64,000 nt of DNA from contig NZ_LMWH01000236.1 in the NCBI RefSeq assembly GCF_001507435.1, forward strand, positions 28,056 to 92,055. Direction: 5' to 3'. Positions 42,335 to 50,920 of this stretch are shown here, one piece after another. The notes under the pieces are model-generated. The model searched no databases, had not been told where the DNA came from, and worked only from the letters and a program-made list of their open reading frames with translations. Source of the DNA: Streptomyces sp. NRRL F-5122. Lineage in GTDB: Bacteria > Actinomycetota > Actinomycetes > Streptomycetales > Streptomycetaceae. The first letter of the stretch is position 1; every line of letters begins with the position of its first letter. The position numbers were made by a program, and so were the translations under genes.

Positions 42335-42645
42335 CTTCCGCCCCGGACACGGTCATCAGCGCCGATCCAACTCTTTGTGTTAGCCGTTGTTAGAAACGCA
42401 GAACTCGATTGTCCAGCGAACCGTTGTGTCTCGTTCCGTAGGAACGAGAGGCCCGCAGGGCATAGAAACGGAGGCTCCTCCCTTCCAGGGAGCGGGTTGT
42501 GAGCCGTCGGGCGGGGCCGTCAGCACGGGCATCTCCCGCGGCCGGATCGGTGCTCATGTCCTCGACACAGGGGTATACGCCTGCCCGGAGTGTGCGGGCG
42601 ACCACGTGCAGGAGTGGCTATCGCCGACCAGCGGATACGCGCGCG

Positions 42646-43410
42646 TCAGCGGATGAGAGGTCCTCCCGCGGTCGAACGGGGCGTCAGCCGCACGGCCCCA
42701 TCAACCGTGTTTGCGTCAAAGGCCCAGCGAGCGCCGTCGGCCACCAGCCACAACACCACCGGTCCCGATGCCGTCATATCCAACAGTGCCGCGTACTTAC
42801 GCCAATGATTGCCGGTGGCCGCCGCCTGCGGATTCGCGCCCAGCCTCAGCAGGGAGCTCAGCAACTCCAGCAGCCCGTCCGCACCCGCGATTCTGGCTTT
42901 GGCCTCCATGGCCAGCACCGGCGAACCGCCGCTCTTCACCACAGCATCGAACTCCCCCTGCTCGAAGCAGATATCCGTCCCCGCCACCCCGTGAACCATC
43001 AGCAGCTCCGCCGCTGCGGCCATCTGGATCAGATACTCCAAGTTGACTGCCACGCCCGAGCCGTTACGGCTGAACAAGGCATATCGGCCGCCGGAAGCCT
43101 TGAGTCGGAACACCTGCGGCACGACGAATCCGGCAGAGTCCACATGAAAAACCCGCGCGTCAAGCGCCGCCAGAAACCCCGCCGCCTCGTCCGCCCGAAG
43201 ACCCCGCCGGGACGCAGCCACGCGCGGAGACAGGACATCGGGCCGCACGGCCGCGAACCCGACCGCCCACGCCTGCAGCAGCGCGTCCAGCCGCCCCACG
43301 GCATCTGGACCCCGCACTTCCGCCGCCCTGGCCAGCTCCTCGGACTGCCTGACCGTCCCATCCCACCAGGCAGCGCCCAAGACTGCCCGGACCTCCGCAC
43401 CGGCTCCCAT
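42646..43410 (-). CDS. PD-(D/E)XK-type protein next to the CRISPR array
   Basis: 254 aa from ATG 43410. The N-terminal half is helical and Ala/Trp-rich; AGGRYALFSRNGSGVAVNLE-like segments follow. The C-terminal half has FEQGEFDAVVKSGGSPVLAM then EAKAR, the E-(x)n-D-(x)n-E-x-K core of a restriction-type nuclease, followed by a helix (LLELLSSLLRLG). It points toward the array and ends about 177 bases beyond the last repeat. It could be an ancillary nuclease of the CRISPR system or an unrelated defence gene; no CARF or SAVED domain is visible. Confidence 0.65.
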   Translation of the reverse strand: MGAGAEVRAVLGAAWWDGTVRQSEELARAAEVRGPDAVGRLDALLQAWAVGFAAVRPDVLSPRVAASRRGLRADEAAGFLAALDARVFHVDSAGFVVPQVFRLKASGGRYALFSRNGSGVAVNLEYLIQMAAAAELLMVHGVAGTDICFEQGEFDAVVKSGGSPVLAMEAKARIAGADGLLELLSSLLRLGANPQAAATGNHWRKYAALLDMTASGPVVLWLVADGARWAFDANTVDGAVRLTPRSTAGGPLIR

Positions 43411-43582
43411 AACCCGCCCCTCCCCGGCGCTGCTTGCTGCAGGAAGGCCGCCTCGTTTTCACAGGGGGGTTGCGCTCTCCGCGGCTGGCCCACGCCGACG
43501 CTCCAGCCCCCAGTACGGCTTGTCATGTTCTACGCGCAGGAAATCCTCTCGCCCACAGGGACGGCCCGAGAACCTGGACCGA

Positions 43583-44531
43583 TCATGCAGTCTCGAAGAA
43601 GTCTTCATCAGTCTCCACTACCCGAAAGGTCTGCCGCTCCTGTACCCCGATTCCGTGGGTGACCATGAGCCGTCCGAGACGTGGGCCATCGATGAGGATG
43701 ACGCGTGGGGTGATGGACCGGGCGAAGGCGACAGCGTCAGGCGTGAACCGACTGGTGGTGATGAGGACGCCGCCAGCCGCGCCGGCGTGGTGTAGCGCGC
43801 CTAGGAACGCTTGCACGTCCGGCCTGCCGATGACATCCCGCTTTGTAACGCTTGGCCTGAATATAGATGCGGCCGATACCAAGAGGGTCCTGATTGATGA
43901 CTCCGTCGAACCCGCCGTCCCCGGGACCGCCCAGGTGGACGGCTGCCTCGTCGCTGCCGCCATAACCCATGGCGACTAGCAGGCGCAGGACCGCCTTCTC
44001 CAGGAACTCAGGCGGGGCGGCGTGAAGACGCTGCACCAGTTCGGTGGCGACGTCGGCATCAAGCTGTTCGACTGCGGCGCTGATCTGCTCGAAAGGTGTT
44101 TGATCACTGGTGTCATCGGCGCCGGTGGGGCCGACGGCCTGCGCCCCTACGGGTCCTTTGGATCGTGCCTGGAAAGCACGGAACTCTTCAAACTGCCGCA
44201 GTACATCTAGGCCGAACCCATCCGGATGCACCTGGGCCAACTTGAGTCCGCGTTCCGTGATCTCGAACAGACCACGACGGGGCTTCCGCACGGCCTCGGC
44301 GTGGAACAGGTAGCTCAACGCCCACGTCACGCGATTGTCGAGGCGCCGCTGTCCGCTAGGTATGACCTGGTTGCGCTGCTCGGAGGTCAGCCCGAGCCGG
44401 TCGGAGACCGCGGCGATGATGTCGCGCGTCTGCATCGTCTCCCCGGCCGCCAGGACGACTAGAGCGGGCGCGAAGAAATCATGAAATCTCGGCAGGCCGT
44501 CCACAGCGACGTCCATCGGGGTGTCACGCAC
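43583..44531 (-). pseudogene. Mrr-type restriction endonuclease, frameshifted near 43845
   Basis: From ATG 44531: N-terminal Mrr_N wing (FAPALVVLAAGETMQTRDII, RRLDNRVTWALSYLFHAEAV, KPRRGLFEITERGLKL), then the catalytic domain LVAMGYGGSDEAAVHLGGPG, DGGFDGVINQDPLGIGRIYI and QAKRYKAG. Immediately after, the frame is lost; one base over it continues DVIGRPDVQAFLGALHHAGA and GGVLITTSRFTPDAVAFARS to a stop at 43583. Catalytic D and Q-x-K are present. Methylated-DNA-directed enzyme by family; as sequenced it is broken. Confidence 0.82.
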
Positions 44532-44656
44532 TCAAACCCTCCAAGCTAATCCTTGGCCCACCACAGGAGCGCAGAGCAAAATACACGCGCGCACGCGGGG
44601 TGCGTCCGCAAGGGCGATGACATCCACATGCGTGGAGTCCAGGCGGCTCGCGTCCG

Positions 44657-46261
44657 TCAAGTCTCCGGTGTTTCCCGATGGGTACCGCCCAGGGCGAGGC
44701 GGATCCGTGTCAGGGCCTCAGCAATTTCGACGGTCTCCTCGTCGTCGGGGCCGTAGACCACGCACATGTCGTCGTGGAGCGGCTCGAGCATCCGCCGGGC
44801 CTCGACGAGGCGTCCCTCGGACAGCTCCAGGAATCCGATGGCACGGCGCAGTTCGATCGCCTCGTCGCTGGCGTCGCTGTCCACGGCTCGCACCTGGCGC
44901 AGGACGGCCTCGAACTCCTGCAGGGCGACCGTCACCTGGCCCAATTCAGCGCGGCAGTGCGCGGCCTGGGCGTGGCAGGAGCGCGCCTTTTCGCTGGTTG
45001 GCCCGGCGGTGCGGGAGAAGGCACTGGCGAGCGCGTCGAACTCGGGCAGTGCCCGGCGGTAGTCGCCGCCGAGGAAGCGGACCGCGGCCCGGTCCATGCG
45101 CAGGTCGAGCACCTCGCTGTTGTCGGAGCCGAGCGCCAGTGCGGCCGGCTCGACGACGTCGCTGAGGACCTCGGCGGCCTGGGTGAACCGCTCCTCCTCG
45201 AGTAGGGCGTTCGCCTGTGCGCGTGCCACCTTGATGTCTTCGCGGAGCCGGGCCGCGGCTGCCGGCGGTACCGGCGGGGCGGACGGTTCGGCGTGGGTGG
45301 CCGGGATGTTGGGCGGCTGAGTCCCGGCGCGGGGGCGGGGCGCGTACGGCTGCCGGTAGATCCCCGTGGGGTCGGGGGTGCCGACGGGACCGACCTCGTC
45401 AGGCGCTGCCGCCTGGCCGGGCGGGGGCAGGAACGGTAGCAACCGCTCGTACACCTCCTGAGCGTCGGCGGGCCGACGCTCAGGACGCTTGCGCAGCAAG
45501 TGGAGGACAAGCTCTTCCAGTGCATTTGGCACGTCGTACCGCAGCAATCGCAACGGTACAGGCGCGGCCTCGACGTGCTGCCGCATCAACTGGTACTCGC
45601 CTACCCCGTTGAACAGGGGTCGCCCGCAGCACAGTTCGTGCAGGATGCAGCCGAGCGCGTACAGGTCGCTCTGTGGCGTGACCCGTCCGCCTTGGACTTG
45701 CTCGGGCGCCATGTACTGGCTGGTGCCGACCGGGTTCCCGGTGGCGGTGATCCTGGTGACGTCGGTGCGCAGGACCGCGGCGATGCCGAAGTCGAGGACC
45801 TTCACCGTGCCGTCTTCCGCCACGAGGATGTTGGAGGGCTTGAGGTCCCGGTGGACGATGGGCACGGCGTGCGCGTGGGACAGCACAGTGCACACCTGTG
45901 CCGCGACCGCGGCCGCCCAGGACATCGGCAGCGGCTGGTCGGGATCGATGTAATCGCCCAGGGGGACCCCGTCGACGAGTTCCATCACCAGGTACAGCTG
46001 CTCGTCCGACTCGTCGAGTACGGCGTCGTAGACTTGCGGGACGCCGGGGTGCTGGATGCGCGCGGTGACGCGTGCCTCGCGCTTGAACCGCTTGGTGAAC
46101 TCCTCGGCCATGGCGGGCGTGGCGATGGCGGCCTGGCGTATGAGTTTGACCGCGACGGGGCGGTCGAGCACTCGGTCGTAGCCGCGCCACACGTCGCCCA
46201 TGCCGCCGTGGCTGAGCGGTTGCACGAGTTCGTAACGGTCGGAGATGTCCTGTGACGGCAC
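44657..46261 (-). CDS. Serine/threonine protein kinase with TPR-like tail
   Basis: 534 aa from GTG 46261 with GGGGGAGG upstream; ATG 46342 is an alternative. Kinase domain ~8-270: YELVQPLSHGGMGDVWRG (glycine loop), VAVKLIR (lysine), IVHRDLKPSNILV (HRD), VKVLDFGIAAV (DFG), SQYMAPEQVQG. A Pro-rich linker follows, then a ~190-aa helical TPR-like domain (KVARAQANALLEEERFTQAA onward). There is no transmembrane helix, unlike PknB types. It lies 166 bases after hsdR on the same strand. The tail is duplicated at 18867-19203. Confidence 0.92.
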   Translation of the reverse strand: MPSQDISDRYELVQPLSHGGMGDVWRGYDRVLDRPVAVKLIRQAAIATPAMAEEFTKRFKREARVTARIQHPGVPQVYDAVLDESDEQLYLVMELVDGVPLGDYIDPDQPLPMSWAAAVAAQVCTVLSHAHAVPIVHRDLKPSNILVAEDGTVKVLDFGIAAVLRTDVTRITATGNPVGTSQYMAPEQVQGGRVTPQSDLYALGCILHELCCGRPLFNGVGEYQLMRQHVEAAPVPLRLLRYDVPNALEELVLHLLRKRPERRPADAQEVYERLLPFLPPPGQAAAPDEVGPVGTPDPTGIYRQPYAPRPRAGTQPPNIPATHAEPSAPPVPPAAAARLREDIKVARAQANALLEEERFTQAAEVLSDVVEPAALALGSDNSEVLDLRMDRAAVRFLGGDYRRALPEFDALASAFSRTAGPTSEKARSCHAQAAHCRAELGQVTVALQEFEAVLRQVRAVDSDASDEAIELRRAIGFLELSEGRLVEARRMLEPLHDDMCVVYGPDDEETVEIAEALTRIRLALGGTHRETPET

Positions 46262-46427
46262 GCCCCCGCCTCCCCCTTCTAGGGCCTCGCCTGTCGTACG
46301 CCGGTGCGTCCTCGGTCCGAGACCGGTGGCGTCCGGGTGCACCGCCAGTGTGACGGCCGCGTTGATCGTTCGTCCAGGCGGGGCCGGGCCGGGCAGAATT
46401 CCGCGCCCAACCCAGTCCCGCCCAGCG

Positions 46428-49400
46428 TCACGCCACGTTGTCGTCGATGCCTTCCTCCCGGCGGATCATCCGCCAGGCTGCGCGTCGCGCACTGCGGTTG
46501 AGGGAGCTCTTGAAGCTCTTGTCCGGGCCGAAGTACTGGCGGCCCAGGCCCGCGATGGTGTCGATGTGGTCGGCCATCTTGTCTTCGAAGACGTCGTCGA
46601 AGACGACCCCGAAGTTCTCCGGGTCGTTGTTGGCGACGGCCGCCAGTCGCACCTTCGGGTCTGCAACGGCTTCCTCGAACGGCTGGATCACGTCCTGCTC
46701 GGTGAAGTCCGTGCCGAACTTCTCGTTGAATCGCTCGATCAGCTCGGACAGCAGCGACTTTTCCGCTTCCTTCACGCCGCCCGAGCCGTCGCCGAAGCCC
46801 TGCATCGTCGTCGGCCCCTCGGATGTGAGGGAGACGTCGTACTCGCCGGTCTTCTCCACCCGCATGTGGCTGAGGTCGACCTCGCCTATGTCCACGCCGC
46901 CGTCCGCGCGGCGCGGCAGTCGGTTGAGGAGGTAGCGGCCGTAGAGGTGCAATCGCTCCAGCTCGGCGTCCCGGTAGGGGACGATCTGGGCGAGGAAGCC
47001 GTACTTCCTGACGTAATCGTTGAGGTCGGCGCGGAAGCCCTCCGCCGTCTCTTGGTCGTCCTCGTCGTCGCTTTCGAGCAGAGCGGTGAAGCGGGCGACG
47101 GCGGGCGAGAGGAGCCGGTACAGCTCGGCGTGGAGCTTCTCCCACTTGGACTGCGAACCTGCGGCCTTCTCCTTGGCGGCGAAGTACGCGGCGGCGAACT
47201 CGTCCATCTCCTGCCCGGACAGGACCGCCGCCTGCATGACCCGGCTCTGCGCGGTGTAGAGCAGGTTGGGGTCGGAGGGGAGGGTGTTTGCCTCCTCGAA
47301 GTACGGGCGGAAGGAGTCCTGTATGTCGTTGGCGTCGTTAACGAAGTCCAGGACCGCCAGGTCCGCCTGGGTCTTGCGGTCGGCGGTCCGGTTCAGCCGG
47401 GACAGGGTCTGGACGGCGGAGATACCCGTCAGCGACTTGTTGACGTACATCGTCGTCAGCAGCGGCTGGTCGAACCCGGTCTGGTACTTCTCCGCCACGA
47501 CCAGGATCCTGTATTCGCGCTGTCCCGCCCCGCCGGCTCGGGCGGCCTTGTCGTCGGCACGCGTGTACGCGAACGCCTTCGGCAGCGCGCTCTCCGACAG
47601 CCCGCCATTCTCCTTCGGCTCGGTGGTCTCCTCGCCGTCAACGGTGAGCGAGCCGGAGAAGGCGACGAGAACGCCGAGGTCGGGGTACTTGCTGTCGTAG
47701 TTCCGGTCCTTGATGTAGCTCTTGATCGCGCGCGCCATCTGTACGGCGGACTGCCGGGATGCGGTCACCACCATCGACTTGGCCCGCCCGCCGAGACGGC
47801 CCCGGCTGTGCGCCACGAAATGCTCCACGATCACCTGGGCGTGCTGGGCGACCGTCGAGTCATGGGTCAGCGCGTACCGGGCGAGCAGGGAGTTCGCCTT
47901 CGACGGGTCGACCTCCCGCTCGTCGGGGTTCTGGTTCACCAGCTTCCAGTACGTGTTGTACGTGACGTAGTTGCGCAGCGGGTCGAGGATGAAGCCCTCC
48001 TCGATCGCCTGCCGCATGGAGTACGTGTGGAAGGGCCGGTAGGTCGCCTTGCCGTCGATGTCCTGGAGCGTGCCGAAGAGTTCGAGGGTCTTGGCCTTCG
48101 GCGTGGCGGTGAACGCGAAGTAGGAGAGGTTCGCGGCGCGGGAACGCTGCTCGGCCCTCTTCTTGAGCTGCTCGTCGAGGGTGGCGGCCTCGGCCTTGAC
48201 CGTGGTCGCGCCCGCGTCGGCCGAGTCGGAGTCCAGGCCGAGGTCGCGCAGGGCGGACCGTACGGCGGTGGCGGCGTCGCCGGACTGTGAGGAGTGCGCC
48301 TCGTCCACGATGATCGCGAAGCGGCTGCCCTGAATCTCGGTGGGGTTGCGCTGGAGGTAGTCGAGCAGTGCCGGGAAGGAGTGCAGGGTGACGGTGACGA
48401 TCTTCCCGGTGTCGCGGGAGAGGGCCTTGGCGAGCTGCTCGCCCTTCGTTCCATGCTTCTCGTCGATCTTCACGACGAGACCCGCGGTCTGCTCGAAACT
48501 GCCGACCGTTTCCCGGAGCTGGGCGTCCAGGTTGCGGCGGTCAGTGATGACGATGACCTTGTCGAAGACCGGCACGCCCGGCTTGAGGCCCTTGGCCACG
48601 GCCTCGGCATCGAGCTCCGACGGGTCGGTGGAGGTGTGCAGGTCGCTGAGGCGGTGCGCGAGCCAGCCGATGGTGTTCGACTTGCCCGAGCCAGCCGAGG
48701 CCATGACCAGGTACTCGTGGCCGGCGCCGTGCGTTGCAGCGTGCGCGGTGAGCTTCTTGACCACGTCCCACTGCTGGAACCGGGGGAAGACCATCGTCTT
48801 CGTGGTGCCGCCGCCGGGCATCTTGCTCTTGTGCAGGTGCACGAACCGCTGGAGCAGGTCCAGCCAGTTGTCCGGCTGCCAGACCTGCTCCCAGAGATAG
48901 GAGGTCGCGTACGTACCGAAGGCGGTCGGGGCCGGGTTGCCGGCGCCGCCCGGCTGACCGGGGCCGTTGGAACCGGTGTTGAACGGGAGGAAGCGAGTGT
49001 CCTTGCCCTTGAGCTGGGTGGCGACGAAGACCAGGTCCGGGTCGACGGCGAAGTTCGCGACGACCCGGCGCGTGAAGATCAGCTCGGTGGGGTCGCGGTC
49101 GGTGCGGTACTGCTCCTTGGCCTGCTCCACACCTTGCTTGGTCAGCGGGTTCTTCAACTCGGCCGTGGCAACCGGGATTCCGTTGAGGAACAGGGTGAGG
49201 TCGAGCCGGTTGCCCCAGTCAGCCTGCTTCGTCGCGTACCCGAGTTCGCGGACGACGGTGAGCCGGTTGGCCCGGTAGCCGTCGAGCACGGAGTCGTGAG
49301 CGACGAGGTTCGGCTTGAAGTACGCGACACGGATCAGGACACCCCGGTCCTTGACGCCGTTACGGAGGACATCGAGGAGCCCGTTCGTGGCTATGGCCTG

Positions 49401-49631
49401 GTCCAGGCGACTGGCGAACCCGCGCTGCGCCTCGTTCGGGTCGCCGCCGTAGACGGTGAGCAGCTCGCTCCACTCGTCGGGCTGGGTCGCCCCGATGAAA
49501 GTGAACAACTCGTTGGTGTCCAGACCGAGATCGGCTTGATAGTCCTGCGGGCGCGCCTCGCGCCAGCCGCGCTCGACCATAGCGGCGACGATGGCATCAC
49601 CGAAGGCGGACTCCGTGTGGATGGGGCTCAT
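46428..49631 (-). CDS. hsdR: Type I restriction enzyme, R subunit
   Basis: 1067 aa. N-terminal nuclease domain: LDLTLFLNGIPVATAELKNP (D...E-x-K). SF2 motor: YLVMASAGSGKSNTIGWLAH (Walker A), FAIIVDEAHSSQSGD (DEAH), SYFAFTATPKAKTLELFG (motif III), ILVVAEKYQTGFDQPLLTTM and QTLSRLNRT (motifs V/VI). The length is full for HsdR. It starts 3 bases after the hsdS stop. Translocates and cuts unmethylated DNA together with HsdM and HsdS. Confidence 0.95.
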   Translation of the reverse strand: MSPIHTESAFGDAIVAAMVERGWREARPQDYQADLGLDTNELFTFIGATQPDEWSELLTVYGGDPNEAQRGFASRLDQAIATNGLLDVLRNGVKDRGVLIRVAYFKPNLVAHDSVLDGYRANRLTVVRELGYATKQADWGNRLDLTLFLNGIPVATAELKNPLTKQGVEQAKEQYRTDRDPTELIFTRRVVANFAVDPDLVFVATQLKGKDTRFLPFNTGSNGPGQPGGAGNPAPTAFGTYATSYLWEQVWQPDNWLDLLQRFVHLHKSKMPGGGTTKTMVFPRFQQWDVVKKLTAHAATHGAGHEYLVMASAGSGKSNTIGWLAHRLSDLHTSTDPSELDAEAVAKGLKPGVPVFDKVIVITDRRNLDAQLRETVGSFEQTAGLVVKIDEKHGTKGEQLAKALSRDTGKIVTVTLHSFPALLDYLQRNPTEIQGSRFAIIVDEAHSSQSGDAATAVRSALRDLGLDSDSADAGATTVKAEAATLDEQLKKRAEQRSRAANLSYFAFTATPKAKTLELFGTLQDIDGKATYRPFHTYSMRQAIEEGFILDPLRNYVTYNTYWKLVNQNPDEREVDPSKANSLLARYALTHDSTVAQHAQVIVEHFVAHSRGRLGGRAKSMVVTASRQSAVQMARAIKSYIKDRNYDSKYPDLGVLVAFSGSLTVDGEETTEPKENGGLSESALPKAFAYTRADDKAARAGGAGQREYRILVVAEKYQTGFDQPLLTTMYVNKSLTGISAVQTLSRLNRTADRKTQADLAVLDFVNDANDIQDSFRPYFEEANTLPSDPNLLYTAQSRVMQAAVLSGQEMDEFAAAYFAAKEKAAGSQSKWEKLHAELYRLLSPAVARFTALLESDDEDDQETAEGFRADLNDYVRKYGFLAQIVPYRDAELERLHLYGRYLLNRLPRRADGGVDIGEVDLSHMRVEKTGEYDVSLTSEGPTTMQGFGDGSGGVKEAEKSLLSELIERFNEKFGTDFTEQDVIQPFEEAVADPKVRLAAVANNDPENFGVVFDDVFEDKMADHIDTIAGLGRQYFGPDKSFKSSLNRSARRAAWRMIRREEGIDDNVA

Positions 49632-49633
49632 GG

Positions 49634-50920
49634 CTACGCGCTCACTCCGTCCGTTACAGTGCGTCCACTGGCAGTGGAGACGTCGAACTGGCCGGTTACT
49701 GCGGCGGCGATTAGGGCCTGGCGGCGCTCGGCAAGCACCCGCCGCTGGGCTTCGAGGACCCGGGTGAGCTCTCTTTGGTGCCGACGAATTGTTGAGGTGA
49801 TGAGCAAGAGCTCGTCTCGGCCCCGCTCATCGACCGGCCACGACAACCTGAAGTTGGAAAGGTCCTCCATACCCAACGTCGGCTGCGCGGTGTCCGATCC
49901 GGTTACGTCCGATGCCTGTCGCAGAAAAGAGGGCGTGGTCAGCCATGTGGCAAGGAGCTCAGGTGAGACTCCTTGGCGTGTCCGCAAGGATGCTACGGCC
50001 CGAGCCACATTCGCCCCAGCTAGCTGGGGAGGCACAACCGCGGACCGCCCCATCGTCCCGACGACGCTGAGCAGAACGTCCCCGGGCCGCGTTACCGTCC
50101 GCGCGTATTGGGATGAAAGTTCATCCGGGATCTTTGCCAGCGAGTCGGCCCTACCAGCCAGGTCCAGAAGATCATTGACCCGGATGAATCGCACGCCCGA
50201 ATCACTGAACTGAGGGACCAGAACACCATACCGAGGCTTCACCGCCAAGAGATGCTTCAGCCTAGTGGGCTCATATGCGACATTCTCGAAAGCGTTGTCG
50301 AGTGCGAGTCCGAGTCGTTCTTCGAGGAGTTTCGCCTGGCGGCTGCGCAGGTGAGTCAACCTGTCGATGCGGGCGGTCTCGGCGTCGAGGAAATCGGCGA
50401 TGCGGCGCTGCTCCTCCAGTGGAGGCAGCGGAATTCGGATGGACTCGAGATCTGGCATGTAGATCGTGAGGTGAGTCGATCCATAGGCCAACTTCCGCCA
50501 CTCCTGCTTCATGGCCCTGAGGACGAGAAGCAGATAGCGTGGATCGAGATCCGGTCCGGCGTGCCACGTCACGAACGCCTGAGTGGTGGCCATGGGCCGA
50601 CCGATTCGGACGCTGTAACCCACCGAGGCCGTTCGAGACAGCATGACCGTATCAGTGGGGTGCAGCACGGCAGCGCTGTTGGCCATGCCGAGTTCACTAA
50701 TTTGCTGCTCTGTCTCCATCAGAGGAGCCAGAGAGTCAGCTCGACGCGTGACATCTGGGGTCGTAACCCACGGGATAGTGCAGCTTTCCCAGTACTCCGT
50801 CTTATTCCGGTCGGGAGTGTGCCCCGTACCCATCTTTGCAACGAAGTTGAGAGGAACAACCTTCCAACTGCTTGGGATGACAGGTGTCCATCCGAGCGAC
50901 GTAGCTTGCATACCGCTCAT
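49634..50920 (-). CDS. hsdS: Type I restriction enzyme, S (specificity) subunit
   Basis: 428 aa with the two-target-domain plan. TRD1 is about residues 1-160 (starts W-x-W-like: SSWKVVPLNFVAKMGTGHTP). The central conserved region is PPLEEQRRIADFLDAETARI followed by a coiled-coil spacer. TRD2 is about residues 205-370 (KPRYGVLVPQFSDSGVRFIR, SVVGTMGRSAVV). The C-terminal helix reads LTRVLEAQRRVLAERRQALI. It overlaps hsdM by 4 bases. The bipartite target cannot be read from sequence. Confidence 0.94.
   Translation of the reverse strand: MSGMQATSLGWTPVIPSSWKVVPLNFVAKMGTGHTPDRNKTEYWESCTIPWVTTPDVTRRADSLAPLMETEQQISELGMANSAAVLHPTDTVMLSRTASVGYSVRIGRPMATTQAFVTWHAGPDLDPRYLLLVLRAMKQEWRKLAYGSTHLTIYMPDLESIRIPLPPLEEQRRIADFLDAETARIDRLTHLRSRQAKLLEERLGLALDNAFENVAYEPTRLKHLLAVKPRYGVLVPQFSDSGVRFIRVNDLLDLAGRADSLAKIPDELSSQYARTVTRPGDVLLSVVGTMGRSAVVPPQLAGANVARAVASLRTRQGVSPELLATWLTTPSFLRQASDVTGSDTAQPTLGMEDLSNFRLSWPVDERGRDELLLITSTIRRHQRELTRVLEAQRRVLAERRQALIAAAVTGQFDVSTASGRTVTDGVSA

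Larger units (their letters stand above)
41103..42389 (-). mobile_element. IS5-family element inside a CRISPR repeat, with passenger gene
   Basis: 1287 bp with perfect 17-bp inverted repeats CAACGGCTAACACAAAG (41103-41119 and, inverted, 42373-42389) and a 3-bp target duplication TTA (41100-41102, 42390-42392). Removing the element and one TTA restores ...CCCGCAGGGCTTAGAAAC plus a spacer, a normal repeat end. It carries a two-frame transposase and a separate 109-aa gene, both on the minus strand. Confidence 0.93.
40624..42469 (+). CRISPR. CRISPR array 2, 8 repeats, interrupted by an IS5-family element
   Basis: Repeats start at 40624, 40699, 40772, 40848, 40924, 40996, 41070 and 42433. The seventh is split: its 5' 33 bases end at 41102, and its last bases GAAAC resume at 42393 after the insertion sequence. 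The repeat family is the same as in array 1, again ending ATAGAAAC. The first two repeats have lost one base (CAAGACGAAAG). The spacer at 42398-42432 shares its first 22 bases with array 1 spacer 13 (39738-39772). No repeat follows 42469. Confidence 0.94.

Noticed and set aside
18867..46261. Integrated element bounded by the duplicated kinase tails
   Set aside because: The copies are diverged and one is broken; no integrase or attachment-site repeat supports a defined mobile island.
46245..48290. Long plus-strand open frame (681 aa) across hsdR
   Set aside because: Shadow of hsdR on the other strand: low-complexity Val/Arg/Gly composition, no motifs, no ribosome site.
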